From contig JAABSX010000019.1 of the NCBI GenBank assembly GCA_011390205.1, positions 1 to 62,580 on the forward strand: a DNA stretch of 62,580 nucleotides. The letters are read 5' to 3'. Positions 16,576 to 25,072 of the stretch are shown in pieces (position 1 is the stretch's first letter; each line of letters opens with the position of its first letter). Source of the stretch: Microscillaceae bacterium (GTDB taxonomy: Bacteria; Bacteroidota; Bacteroidia; Cytophagales; Microscillaceae). Made by a program: the position numbers and the translations under genes. Below the pieces are notes generated by a model. It did no database searches and was not told where the DNA came from. It was given only the letters and a program-made list of their open reading frames with translations.

Positions 16576-17700
16576 CTATCTATTTTGTACATTTACCCAG
16601 TTATTTTTAAAATCTTCTATTTCTTGGGTAGAAAATCCATAAATGTCTTTGAGTTTATCAATAACTTGAGTGAGTTTGGGCAATTCATTGACGGCATCCG
16701 TTACGAATTTATAAGAAGTAGGCGTGGCATCGTAGGGAGCATTTAGAAGCGTAAGCACTTCATCTATTTGTGTATCTGTTATTTTTTTGTGTGCCTGCGG
16801 GATGGTTCTCCAGCCATGTGTGAAGCCTACACACTCTGCATAGGCATGCAGTGCTGCCGATTTTTGTGCATCAGTGGGGGAGGTGGCACTAAGTGTAGCG
16901 ATGACTGTATGGCAATAATTGATGACAGTGGCGGCATTTACTTTTTCCCAGATGAGTTTGATTTCGCTGATTGCCTCATCTCTCTCTTGGTTAAAAGCAT
17001 TTCCAGCTTTGAGGGCAGCTTGAAGCTTGATGAATTGGGTTTTGATTTGTGAATAAAGCCCATTGCCATCATTTTTATCACGTCTTGCGGCATAGTTGGC
17101 CATAGCCCTGTCACGTATATCTGCATTGACATTGCTTGAGCCTGAGTTGGCAAAGCCAGGCTTAGCCCCGAAGATGGCCAAAAGCTGGTCTGCAGTGGCC
17201 TCCGTGAGAGTCCCCGAAATCAAAGCAATGGCATGGTTGTAGAGGGTTGCTCCAAACTGTCCTTTTTCTATGAGTTGCTCATACTCTAAGCCATTCTCAT
17301 CAAAAAGATACGCACCATATACGCCTCCCTCACCTGTAGGAGTGCCAGGAGTATAAGTGCCTCCACTTGATTTGGCAAGCTCATCAAACCAACCATTTTC
17401 GCCCTCAAGCCTTCCTTTATAATAGGCAGTAGCGATGCCTGAGAGTGCAGGATTCCCCGCCGTAAAAAGATTGTCAAGGGCTGTTTTGCTTACTACAGCA
17501 CCTGTTCTGCCTTTCTGTGCCTCTGTGGTGAGTGCAGCCAAGGCACTTACTACTGCCTGCTCAGTGCTTGCATTGCTTGCAAAGGTACTGGCATCATATG
17601 CCGTAGGGATGCTCAAACGAGGGTTCGTGTCATTGTCATTGCAAGAAATCAATGACAGCAAGAATACACATGCGAAACTAAAAAAGAGTTGCTTTTTCAT
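16576..17700 (-). CDS. DUF4856 family lipoprotein
   Basis: This 374-residue protein has a lipoprotein signal ending SLISC near residue 20. The rest is helical and alanine-rich and matches the DUF4856 pattern: YDASTFASNASTEQ, an N-terminal DNLF segment, YNHAIALISG, and the C-terminal ECVGFTHGWRTIPQAHKKIT. DUF4856 proteins occur with imelysins and TonB receptors in Bacteroidota and are thought to act in metal uptake, but no biochemical role is established. It has its own promoter flanked by two palindromes and is followed by a hairpin before the imelysin-like gene. Confidence 0.8.
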   Translation of the reverse strand: MKKQLFFSFACVFLLSLISCNDNDTNPRLSIPTAYDASTFASNASTEQAVVSALAALTTEAQKGRTGAVVSKTALDNLFTAGNPALSGIATAYYKGRLEGENGWFDELAKSSGGTYTPGTPTGEGGVYGAYLFDENGLEYEQLIEKGQFGATLYNHAIALISGTLTEATADQLLAIFGAKPGFANSGSSNVNADIRDRAMANYAARRDKNDGNGLYSQIKTQFIKLQAALKAGNAFNQERDEAISEIKLIWEKVNAATVINYCHTVIATLSATSPTDAQKSAALHAYAECVGFTHGWRTIPQAHKKITDTQIDEVLTLLNAPYDATPTSYKFVTDAVNELPKLTQVIDKLKDIYGFSTQEIEDFKNNWVNVQNR

Positions 17701-17719
17701 ATGAATAAAGTATGTTAAG

Positions 17720-17744
17720 TTTATTTAGAATTAATAAAAATAAT
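17720..17744. promoter_or_regulatory. second, weaker operator-like palindrome at the DUF4856 start site
   Basis: The left half TTTATTTAGAAT is almost the same as in the operator at 17781, while the right half is degenerate (eight of twelve pairs symmetrical). It covers the predicted transcription start, where a bound repressor would block transcription. Confidence 0.4.
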
Positions 17745-17748
17745 CATA

Positions 17749-17779
17749 CAAAGGTAGGTGGCATTTTTTAAAATACAAA
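17749..17779 (-). promoter_or_regulatory. Bacteroidota-type promoter of the DUF4856 gene
   Basis: On the minus strand TTTG (17779-17776) is followed after 19 bases by TACCTTTG (17756-17749). Both elements and the spacing match the TTTG-N19-TAnnTTTG promoters of this phylum. The predicted start lies about 43 bases before the ATG. Confidence 0.65.
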
Positions 17780-17780
17780 G

Positions 17781-17805
17781 CTTATTTAGAATAATTTTAA
17801 ATAAG
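17781..17805. promoter_or_regulatory. 25-bp near-perfect palindromic operator candidate
   Basis: The site begins CTTATTTAGA and ends TAAATAAG; eleven of twelve base pairs around the central A are symmetrical. It abuts the -33 element of the DUF4856 promoter. The TTTAGAATAAT-type core is reminiscent of AT-rich Fur/PerR boxes, but the reader is unknown. Confidence 0.65.
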
Positions 17806-17820
17806 GTTGTATTACATCAT

Positions 17821-17915
17821 ACAGGCAACGGGGGCGTCGCCTATGTGAATACACAGGAGCGGTGAGGCCTGACTACGGGTGAAGACACAGGCAACGGGGT
17901 GTTGGGCTTGTGCAA
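17821..17915 (+). repeat. three-copy degenerate GC-rich tandem repeat
   Basis: Units start with ACAGG at 17821, 17853 and 17887, giving spacings of 32 and 34 bases. Copies 1 and 3 share ACAGGCAACGGGG, and copies 1 and 2 share a GTGAA-N-ACACAGG junction. The block is far richer in G and C than its surroundings and lies between the DUF4856 promoter and the next gene. Confidence 0.55.
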
Positions 17916-17924
17916 AGAACCTGT

Positions 17925-18464
17925 TTAGGAAAGGTGGAGGCGTTTAAGAACTTTGCGAATTTTCACTTCTTCTATGGCATCTTGCCCGAGGTTGTTATAA
18001 ATCACACCGTGCATCATATCTTTGATTTTTTGCTTGATAGAAAGTTGGGGGCTTTCGCTGCGGCTTAGTTGCTCATCTAATTGGATTAGATTGTGAAGTG
18101 TCTGAATCAGAGGTTCTTCGAGTGCTTCCATGTGCAAGCAAAGGTATTTGAGTTCTGAATAAATCACTTTTCTAAATTGTTCATTGGTGAGTACATTCTT
18201 GGGCTGTGGCAGTGCATCAAATGATTTAGGCAGCACATCTCTATCAAAATAAGAAGCCACATCTATAAGTATGCTAATCTCGGCAAGGTCTAAAGTGCCA
18301 TCACTTGCAATCGCAATGGTGATAGGGCTAATCATAATGAAAGCAAATAGCTGCGAATTAGAAAAGAAAACTTCTCTATCTTCTAGGTATTCACTCAAAG
18401 TAAGGCGACTTTCAGCAAAAAAATCTCCCAATAAAATCCGTTCTTTTTCGACAGTCAAATCCAT
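17925..18464 (-). CDS. hypothetical helical cytoplasmic protein, perhaps TerB-like
   Basis: I do not recognise this 179-residue protein with certainty. It lacks a signal peptide. The segment ITIAIASDGTLDLAEISILIDV resembles the helix-acidic-helix pattern of TerB/DUF533-type domains (AxADGxID.AE), which are found in stress and tellurite-resistance proteins. The rest is helical. It stands alone between the DUF4856 promoter region and the divergent LRR gene. The TerB comparison is a weak pattern match. Confidence 0.55.
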   Translation of the reverse strand: MDLTVEKERILLGDFFAESRLTLSEYLEDREVFFSNSQLFAFIMISPITIAIASDGTLDLAEISILIDVASYFDRDVLPKSFDALPQPKNVLTNEQFRKVIYSELKYLCLHMEALEEPLIQTLHNLIQLDEQLSRSESPQLSIKQKIKDMMHGVIYNNLGQDAIEEVKIRKVLKRLHLS

Positions 18465-18664
18465 AATGTGTATTTATGAGCATATATTATGCGTTTTACA
18501 TGACAAAAGCTACGCCAATATTATAGTTTTGTGCTCAGATGTGATACATTTGAGTTTTTTAGTATTCAGTAAGCTTACATGACCTAGTTTTTTTATAATT
18601 TTAAAGAAAATATCTCTTATCTATCAAAACTACGTTAAAAGTAGCAAATTAAAACAAAAATACA

Positions 18665-20107
18665 ATGATGAAGAATTATATGCAGCTATTCGGACTATGG
18701 ACAATCCTTCTAGCTTATATGCCCCTCCAAGCCCAAAGTAGTAAAGAGATAGAAGAAGCACCTTTTTATCTCTCTATGGAGCAGGCACTAAAAGAACCCG
18801 AAAAAGTATATAAACTAGATCTCACCTGGCAATATATGTTAGATGTGCCAGCGGGAATGGAAAAATTTATAAATCTACGTGAGCTTAATCTTGGTTGGAA
18901 CAAACTCAGCGTGCTACCCAAAGAACTGATGCAGCTAGGTAATCTCAAAAAACTAGCCCTCAACAACAACGCAAGATTGAATCTCAAAAAAGTACTCAAG
19001 CAACTTACAGAAATCACAGGGCTACAAGAACTCAGCATAGGCTGGGAAGAAATGGACGCAATCCCCCATGAAGTCATCGGGCTGCAAAGCCTAGAATCTC
19101 TCCAAATTATTTGTGATTCTACCCTCAATACTGACCAAATGTTTTTAGAGCTCGGAAACCTACCAAGGCTACAAAAACTGACATTGCTACGCAATAATTT
19201 TAGAAGCATCGGAGAGAATATTCGCTATTTAGAAAATCTTACTGAACTCAATCTCAGTGGAAATCTACTCAAAGAACTGCCTTCTCGGATTAACCGACTC
19301 AAAAAAATACGTGTGCTTAACCTACAAGCCAACGGATTCCAAGACATCCCTGCCAACATCACAGGCATGAAAGACCTGACAGAACTTAATATCTCTACTA
19401 ACCAACTGACATCACTCAACTCAAGAATCAGTGCCTTTGAAAATCTACGCGTGCTAAACCTAAGCGAAAACAGTATCAGAGAGGTCTCTAATAAATTAAG
19501 TAACCTCAGCAGTTTGCGTACACTGAATCTCTCCAGAAATGATATACAAGAAGTGCCCAGTAACTTGGGTGACTTAGACAAACTCGAGGAACTAGACCTT
19601 AGTTACAACTCACTCACAGACCTGCCTCAAAGCATTGCCAACATTAAATCACTCCGCACACTGAATCTTGGTGGCAATCTTAATGTTAATTTTCTGAAAT
19701 ACTTCAAGAGTGTTACGGGTGAGCAGTATTTTATCAGGCTTCTTGAGCTAGACCTCACTGGAAACAAACTGGATTCTCTCCCGCTTGCCATCAGCCAAAT
19801 GCGTAATCTACAAAAGCTGCACCTCTCCAACAATATCCTGATGTTTGTGGCAGATGACTTTGCAAAACTCTCAAAACTTACCGAACTTGACATAGCAGGA
19901 AACGAACTGAGGGCAATCCCGAAGGGCATCATGAATATGCCCGGCTTAGAAAGACTCGTGCTAGATTTTAATAAAATTAGCCAAATTCCAGAGGAAATAA
20001 AACAAATGACTCACCTCAAAGAAATCTCGCTCAGGTATAACCCCTTGTCAGAAAATGAAGTCAATAAACTTAGGGAACTCTTGCCCAATGTAAAAGTCAT
20101 CAGGTAA
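18665..20107 (+). CDS. exported leucine-rich repeat protein
   Basis: The 480 residues begin with a signal peptide (cleavage near PLQA-QS), followed by about 17 repeats of roughly 23 residues with the pattern LxxLxLxxNxLxxLPxxI, for example NLTELNLSGNLLKELPSRI and KLEELDLSYNSLTDLPQSI. No C-terminal sorting domain, kinase or other catalytic domain follows, so it is likely a periplasmic or surface recognition protein. It has a long AT-rich leader and ends at a strong bidirectional terminator. Confidence 0.88.
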   Translation: MMKNYMQLFGLWTILLAYMPLQAQSSKEIEEAPFYLSMEQALKEPEKVYKLDLTWQYMLDVPAGMEKFINLRELNLGWNKLSVLPKELMQLGNLKKLALNNNARLNLKKVLKQLTEITGLQELSIGWEEMDAIPHEVIGLQSLESLQIICDSTLNTDQMFLELGNLPRLQKLTLLRNNFRSIGENIRYLENLTELNLSGNLLKELPSRINRLKKIRVLNLQANGFQDIPANITGMKDLTELNISTNQLTSLNSRISAFENLRVLNLSENSIREVSNKLSNLSSLRTLNLSRNDIQEVPSNLGDLDKLEELDLSYNSLTDLPQSIANIKSLRTLNLGGNLNVNFLKYFKSVTGEQYFIRLLELDLTGNKLDSLPLAISQMRNLQKLHLSNNILMFVADDFAKLSKLTELDIAGNELRAIPKGIMNMPGLERLVLDFNKISQIPEEIKQMTHLKEISLRYNPLSENEVNKLRELLPNVKVIR

Positions 20108-20114
20108 AACATAG

Positions 20115-20164
20115 AAAAAGGCTTCGCTTGGGTGCATCTCACCAAAAGCGAAGCCTTTTTTTTT
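20115..20164. terminator. bidirectional intrinsic terminator between converging genes
   Basis: AAAAAGGCTTCGCTT at 20115-20129 pairs perfectly with AAGCGAAGCCTTTTT at 20146-20160; a GGTG/CACC pair extends it into the loop. T-runs follow on both strands. It serves the LRR gene and the minus-strand gene ending at 20203. Confidence 0.85.
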
Positions 20165-20202
20165 AATGATTCAAAACATCTTTTGCCTTTTAACCACAGT
20201 AT

Positions 20203-21429
20203 CTAATCTGACTTGGTGCAGACAAAGATACTGCTCTTGTCAGTCCACCAATGGTAGCCAAAAGTAAAATCAATGGGTGGAATCTCTGAAGCTTTTTCAG
20301 CAAAAACCTGGGCAAGGTCAGGCTGATATCCGTAGTTAAAATCTCTGATGGGTCGGGCATATTTGCCGTAAAGCTTCACAGACCAGCCTGCTTTCTTAAA
20401 AAACTGGTAAGGCACACCCGTATCATCCTGCACACAGCCTTCTGTATGATGAAGTATTAGTTCACGAATATTGGTAAAAGGGGCAGTATGTAGCAAGTAA
20501 GAAGCAGACTTGATGAGGGAAATCTTATCTTTAAATTTTACAATGAAATCTTTTAGTTCTGGCTTGCTTTGCATTGGTGTATTAGACAAATCTGTGGAAA
20601 AGTAATACAAATACTGAGGCTGTTTTTTTTGTGGGTGAATGAATGTAATACGTACTGCGGTCAGCAAAGACTGGCTAGGCACAGGGCTAAACTTCTCTAA
20701 AATCACTTCTCCTTTTTTGCTGAGATACACCCGCTCAATGTCTAAAATCTGGTGTTGTGTGCGTGCCAAAAACACACTTAATACTGGCAAAACGCCTTTG
20801 ACACGGCTCCTGAATGCCTGCCCCATGCGTGAAGTAATAAAATAATTTCGGTTAAAAATCTCCGAAAGCCCTTGCCTGACATCCTGCAAATAGCCTGTCA
20901 ATGCTTGCCCTTTTAGCTGCGAGAGTGAAGGCAATTCACCAATGGGCTCGAGCCCAAAGAGTAAATAATTCTGACAATTTGGAAAAATCTCGTGGGCATT
21001 TAAGAAATCGGGTCCACTAAATGGATAAAAAAGATTGTGAGAAGCCTCATTAAAAACAGTCAACTCCTTGTTTCTCCAAGCACGAATTTTGCTCAGTCGC
21101 TTGCTCTCTAGGCTTTGCCAGCCCTTGTCAAATTCAGTCTGATGCAGACGAATCGCTGCTGCATTGCCGAGATACCCCTGCAGAGAATCTTCTAAAGGCA
21201 AGCCCGCCAAGAGTGTTGCCAATCCATTGTATTCAGCATGGACTTTATAAGAGGTAGGTTTTGTTTCTTTTCTTGTGGCACTTTGTCCTTTTTTTTCTTC
21301 TGTAAATGTAGGAATCTCCGTACTGCTTGCTTTAATCTGCTCACTGGGTTTTTGCATTGCTTGTGGCAGCAATACCAAACTTATCACCACTAAAGCACCT
21401 AAAAAAGCCCACCAAAATTGATTTTTCAT
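20203..21429 (-). CDS. hypothetical membrane-anchored periplasmic protein
   Basis: I do not recognise this 408-residue protein. It has one N-terminal membrane segment (FWWAFLGALVVISLVLLP), a charged low-complexity linker to about residue 60, and a large extracytoplasmic part with no motif I know. Two cysteines near 340-350 and one near the C-terminus could form disulfides. It is a single gene, convergent with the LRR gene and divergent from the PLP decarboxylase. Confidence 0.6.
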   Translation of the reverse strand: MKNQFWWAFLGALVVISLVLLPQAMQKPSEQIKASSTEIPTFTEEKKGQSATRKETKPTSYKVHAEYNGLATLLAGLPLEDSLQGYLGNAAAIRLHQTEFDKGWQSLESKRLSKIRAWRNKELTVFNEASHNLFYPFSGPDFLNAHEIFPNCQNYLLFGLEPIGELPSLSQLKGQALTGYLQDVRQGLSEIFNRNYFITSRMGQAFRSRVKGVLPVLSVFLARTQHQILDIERVYLSKKGEVILEKFSPVPSQSLLTAVRITFIHPQKKQPQYLYYFSTDLSNTPMQSKPELKDFIVKFKDKISLIKSASYLLHTAPFTNIRELILHHTEGCVQDDTGVPYQFFKKAGWSVKLYGKYARPIRDFNYGYQPDLAQVFAEKASEIPPIDFTFGYHWWTDKSSIFVCTKSD

Positions 21430-21618
21430 ACGTCTATTTTTTTATTGATTTGTTAAATTGTGTTTTCTATCTCACTCAAGATAAGCAATTTACATAAAAT
21501 CTTATCAAATTTGTAATTCAAATCTTGGTTTGTCAAGAAATGAAGACAAACTCTAAGGATTAAACAAGTGTTAAGATGTGAGTTTCTACTTAAGATTAGT
21601 GTATATGATTTTCTCTAC

Positions 21619-21641
21619 AATGTGCCAATGATTGGCACATT
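21619..21641. promoter_or_regulatory. perfect 23-bp palindrome before the PLP decarboxylase
   Basis: AATGTGCCAAT, a central G and ATTGGCACATT are exact inverted copies. The centre lies 39 bases before the ATG at 21669. It could be an operator for a dimeric regulator or a hairpin in the leader. The TGTGCCA/TGGCACA half-sites are loosely similar in form to CRP-family sites. Confidence 0.6.
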
Positions 21642-21668
21642 CATCCATCACCAAAAATAAATACAGCC

Positions 21669-23147
21669 ATGAAAATAGCTACGTCCTCAGGGCTACTTGC
21701 TCAAGCCTTTGATGCTGAAACTTTTCGCAAGCAAGGGCATCAGCTTGTGGATAGCCTTGCTCATTATTTTGCACAGGTCAAAGAGGGGCAAGACATACCT
21801 CCTTTTACGCATTACTCTCCTGACGAACTTGCAGCCTACTGGCAGCAAAAGCTCTCTGAAGGCCCTCAAGAAAATATTGAAGCTCTCATAGAAGAAGTCA
21901 TACAGCAAAATATTCATACACCACATCCAAAATATATGGGGCATCAGGTAGCTGCCCCTTTGCCTATCAATGCATTGGCTGATTTTTTAGGCTCTGCCCT
22001 TAATTCAGGCTTGGGAGTCTACGAAATGGGTAGCCCCATCGTAGCGATGGAAAACGTAGTGATTCAAAACACTGCCAAAATCTTAGGCTATGATGCCCAA
22101 GCAGATGGTGTACTTACCTCAGGCGGCACACTCGGAAATCTGACGGCTTTGCTCACGGCAAGGCACATTCAACTTCCTGATGATGTCTGGAAAAATGGAT
22201 TAAATCCCACTATTCAGCCCGCCATTATGGTTTCGGAGGCAGCACATTATTGCATAGATAGAGCCGTCAGGGTGATGGGCTGGGGCGATGCGGGCATTAT
22301 CAAAGTGCCTGCGGATGACAATTATAAACTGAGGCATGATTTGCTCCCCCAATATTATGCTGAAGCACAGGCAGCAGGCAAGACCGTCATTGCAGTGGTG
22401 GGCAATGCTTGCAGCACCTCTACAGGGTCTTATGATGACCTCCATGCCATTGCTGATTTTTGTGAGCTGCATCACCTCTGGATGCACGTGGACGGGGCAC
22501 ATGGGGCTTCGGTGGCTTTCTCTGAAAAATACCGCTCTCTGATAAAAGGCATAGAAAGAGCCGACTCTGTGGTGCTTGATTTTCATAAAATGCTCCTTAC
22601 CTCTGCCCTCAGTACTGCCTTGATTTATAAAAGAGGCTCAGACGCCTACCGTACATTTGCGCAGCAAGCAAGCTACCTTTGGGCAGATGACCAAGAGCCA
22701 GAATGGCATAACTTGGGCAAACGCACTTTTGAGTGTACTAAAACGGCGATGTCCTTGCGTATTTTTATGATATGGCGTGTGTATGGAGCTTCTATTTTTG
22801 AAGAATACGTAACTACCACCTATGATTTGGGGCAGAGATTGGGGGAGATGCTCACAGAAAGCAATGATTTTGAATTGCCATTACTTCCTCAAAGTAACAT
22901 TGTTTGCTTTAGATATGTGCCTGATGCCTCACTGGACTTTACACAACTCAACCAGATCAACCGACAAATAAGACAAGACATCATCACGGAGGGAGCGTTT
23001 TACATCGTACAGACGCAGCTTGCTGAGACATTGTATTTGCGTGTTACTTTGATGAGCCCTTTCACTACGGAGCAGCATTTACAGGCATTGCTTGATAAAA
23101 TCAGAGAAGTAGGGCAAAAATTGTGGGCAAAAGGCCACACATCTTAA
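21669..23147 (+). CDS. PLP-dependent group II amino-acid decarboxylase
   Basis: This 492-residue cytoplasmic enzyme belongs to the aromatic-amino-acid/glutamate/2,4-diaminobutyrate decarboxylase family. It shows HPKYMGHQVAAPLPINAL near 90, the TSGGTLGNLTAL phosphate-binding loop near 150, HVDGAHGAS with the PLP aspartate near 275, and the PLP lysine in DFHKMLLTSA near 305, where most relatives have DPHK. The substrate cannot be read from the sequence; product amines such as diaminopropane or an aromatic amine are possible. It stands alone and has a perfect palindrome in its upstream region. It converges on the next gene with only four bases between the stops. Confidence 0.9.
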   Translation: MKIATSSGLLAQAFDAETFRKQGHQLVDSLAHYFAQVKEGQDIPPFTHYSPDELAAYWQQKLSEGPQENIEALIEEVIQQNIHTPHPKYMGHQVAAPLPINALADFLGSALNSGLGVYEMGSPIVAMENVVIQNTAKILGYDAQADGVLTSGGTLGNLTALLTARHIQLPDDVWKNGLNPTIQPAIMVSEAAHYCIDRAVRVMGWGDAGIIKVPADDNYKLRHDLLPQYYAEAQAAGKTVIAVVGNACSTSTGSYDDLHAIADFCELHHLWMHVDGAHGASVAFSEKYRSLIKGIERADSVVLDFHKMLLTSALSTALIYKRGSDAYRTFAQQASYLWADDQEPEWHNLGKRTFECTKTAMSLRIFMIWRVYGASIFEEYVTTTYDLGQRLGEMLTESNDFELPLLPQSNIVCFRYVPDASLDFTQLNQINRQIRQDIITEGAFYIVQTQLAETLYLRVTLMSPFTTEQHLQALLDKIREVGQKLWAKGHTS

Positions 23148-23151
23148 GGGT

Positions 23152-24720
23152 TTATTCGGGGCTGTAGTAGTTGGGGTCAAAGCGAATTTTGGTTTGGAAT
23201 ATCACTTCTTTGAGCACTTCTAGCATGGCTAGAAGTGAGTTTTCCATTTCTTCTTTGAGCAAAATAAGGGATTGCCCTCCTGTTTTTTTGATGCCTGTGC
23301 GTGCAAAGGTGATGTAAGCTTCGTTGAGCTGTAGGTTTTCATTTCTAAGAAGATTTCTAGCGATTTCTTTCGCCATCGTTTTGCCTTTGATACTTTTTTG
23401 AGTAAGTGCACCATTGGCATACATCAAGAAACAGTTGTCTTTTGCTTTTTCGATGATTTGGGGCTGGTCTAGTGCATATCCTTTTAAGAAGTCATCTTTG
23501 ATTTGAGGGCTTTTGGTGAGATATACCAGACTGTCTTTAGACATCACATAGATTTCTCCAAAAAAGTGATAGTAGCCCTCGTGCTCGCTCAGCATTCTGG
23601 TATCTAGCATTACTTTTACAAGCTCACCGAATGCCTGCTTATCCCTGATTCCGAAGCCAAGCACAAAATCTGTATTAGGGTTGTGTACTTGTTCTTTTTT
23701 CTCGTCTTTGTGATTGCTGTCTTGTATTTTTTCTTTAAGTGCGAAAAGCACATCTCCTCTGAGCATTTTTTGAAAATGACTAAGGGTCAGTGTAGTAGAA
23801 GTCGCTAGATTGTTGGCTTTCTCTAACCAATTAAAATCTATCAGAGCCCGCGCAAGGTAGTCAGGGTCTGCCGAAAAGCTCACAAGTGCATCAGGCTTTT
23901 GGATGGGCAGCTCAGACAAGAGATGTGTATGAATACTCTTTGAGAACATTTTTTCATAGCCTTGTTGGAGGGCATTGTTGGCGAAAAATGCAGTTTCGCT
24001 GCTGATGATACCCTCATCAAAGTTGGCTTTGAGGTGCATGTAGCTGCTGTCTAGTGAAGTACCTCTAGTGAAGTGCCTTAGCAGCGGAGAGTGCTTGAGT
24101 TCGTTGCCATTAATCCAAAGAGCCACATCATTGTCGTTGCGGAGTGCCTGCCTAAAATTATCATTGCTCATAATGAGTGATTTATTCTTAGGGACATCTG
24201 CTATTTTTTGCAAATGTGCCACAAGGTAAGATTCATTGGCTGCTTGGGGTGCATTGATGAGCAACAGCACATTGCTAGACCAAGCCAACAGGCTTTTGTT
24301 TTTGACAAGGTAATTAAATTGGCGGTAAGTCTGTAGCTCCAAATCAGGGTTGAGGGTGGTGATGAAGTGCTGTAGGCTTTTTTTATTGAAGATACTAAGT
24401 GAAAAGGCAACATAGTTTTGTGCTTCTTTGGTCATATCTCCAAAAATATAGGCTTTTCCGCTCGATAAAAAACTGGTCTTGGGGGTGCTGTCTGCCTCCA
24501 CATCTATTGAGAACTCTTCTCTCATGATGTCTTTCCAGTTAGGGACTTGGTAAGTAGCTCGGAGTATATTGGCTCTGGATGCAAAGAAAACGTCTTGTGG
24601 TATCACGAGTGAAGAGTTTCTTATCTTCATACAGCTACAAAAAGAGAGTGTAATGAGGATAAAAAAACTTACTTTGAGTAGGAGAATATAAACGGAATGC
24701 CAAGTGTATTTTGCACTCAT
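23152..24720 (-). CDS. DUF4836-like lipoprotein
   Basis: This 522-residue protein starts with a long hydrophobic signal ending FCSC, a likely lipobox. The body has features of DUF4836 lipoproteins of Bacteroidota: an initial IPQDVFFASRANI strand (usually IPKD), DIMREEFSID, and a middle motif DNDVALWINGNEL. These proteins have a duplicated domain of unknown function and lie on the outer membrane. It is transcribed alone; a 352-bp spacer separates it from nfeD upstream. Confidence 0.6.
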   Translation of the reverse strand: MSAKYTWHSVYILLLKVSFFILITLSFCSCMKIRNSSLVIPQDVFFASRANILRATYQVPNWKDIMREEFSIDVEADSTPKTSFLSSGKAYIFGDMTKEAQNYVAFSLSIFNKKSLQHFITTLNPDLELQTYRQFNYLVKNKSLLAWSSNVLLLINAPQAANESYLVAHLQKIADVPKNKSLIMSNDNFRQALRNDNDVALWINGNELKHSPLLRHFTRGTSLDSSYMHLKANFDEGIISSETAFFANNALQQGYEKMFSKSIHTHLLSELPIQKPDALVSFSADPDYLARALIDFNWLEKANNLATSTTLTLSHFQKMLRGDVLFALKEKIQDSNHKDEKKEQVHNPNTDFVLGFGIRDKQAFGELVKVMLDTRMLSEHEGYYHFFGEIYVMSKDSLVYLTKSPQIKDDFLKGYALDQPQIIEKAKDNCFLMYANGALTQKSIKGKTMAKEIARNLLRNENLQLNEAYITFARTGIKKTGGQSLILLKEEMENSLLAMLEVLKEVIFQTKIRFDPNYYSPE

Positions 24721-25072
24721 TGTTTTAATAGTAGAAAATGACGATTACACAAAATTACGAAAATTATTAGATTAAAAAGTAAGATGAGATATTTTTTAGA
24801 CAGACTTACTTTTTTTGTAGGCAATGGTATGTTAAAGTATTGCAAGCGTAGTTTTTGCACAAAGAACACCCTGCACGAGGCATCCGAGGCAAAAGTAAAT
24901 CTAGTAAAATATGCTCGTTTGGCAGCTGTTTTTCTCAAACAATATTACAACAAGGCACTCACTTCGTATTTTTCTAAAGTGTGCATTGTTTGTGGTGATT
25001 TGATAGATTTTTTTGAGTAGTATGCTTACGCTTTGTGTATGTTTTTCAATCTCTTTTCCAAAGCGTATTTTT
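24721..25072. other. gene-free spacer of 352 bp
   Basis: It contains only overlapping open frames on both strands without coding character. A minus-strand TACTTTTG at 24890-24897 could be the -7 element for the lipoprotein gene, about 170 bases before its ATG. I see nothing else. Confidence 0.4.

Noticed and set aside
24784-25020. Plus-strand 78-codon frame in the spacer upstream of the DUF4836-like gene
   Set aside because: It has no recognisable motif, and other frames of similar length overlap it on the minus strand; nothing supports coding.
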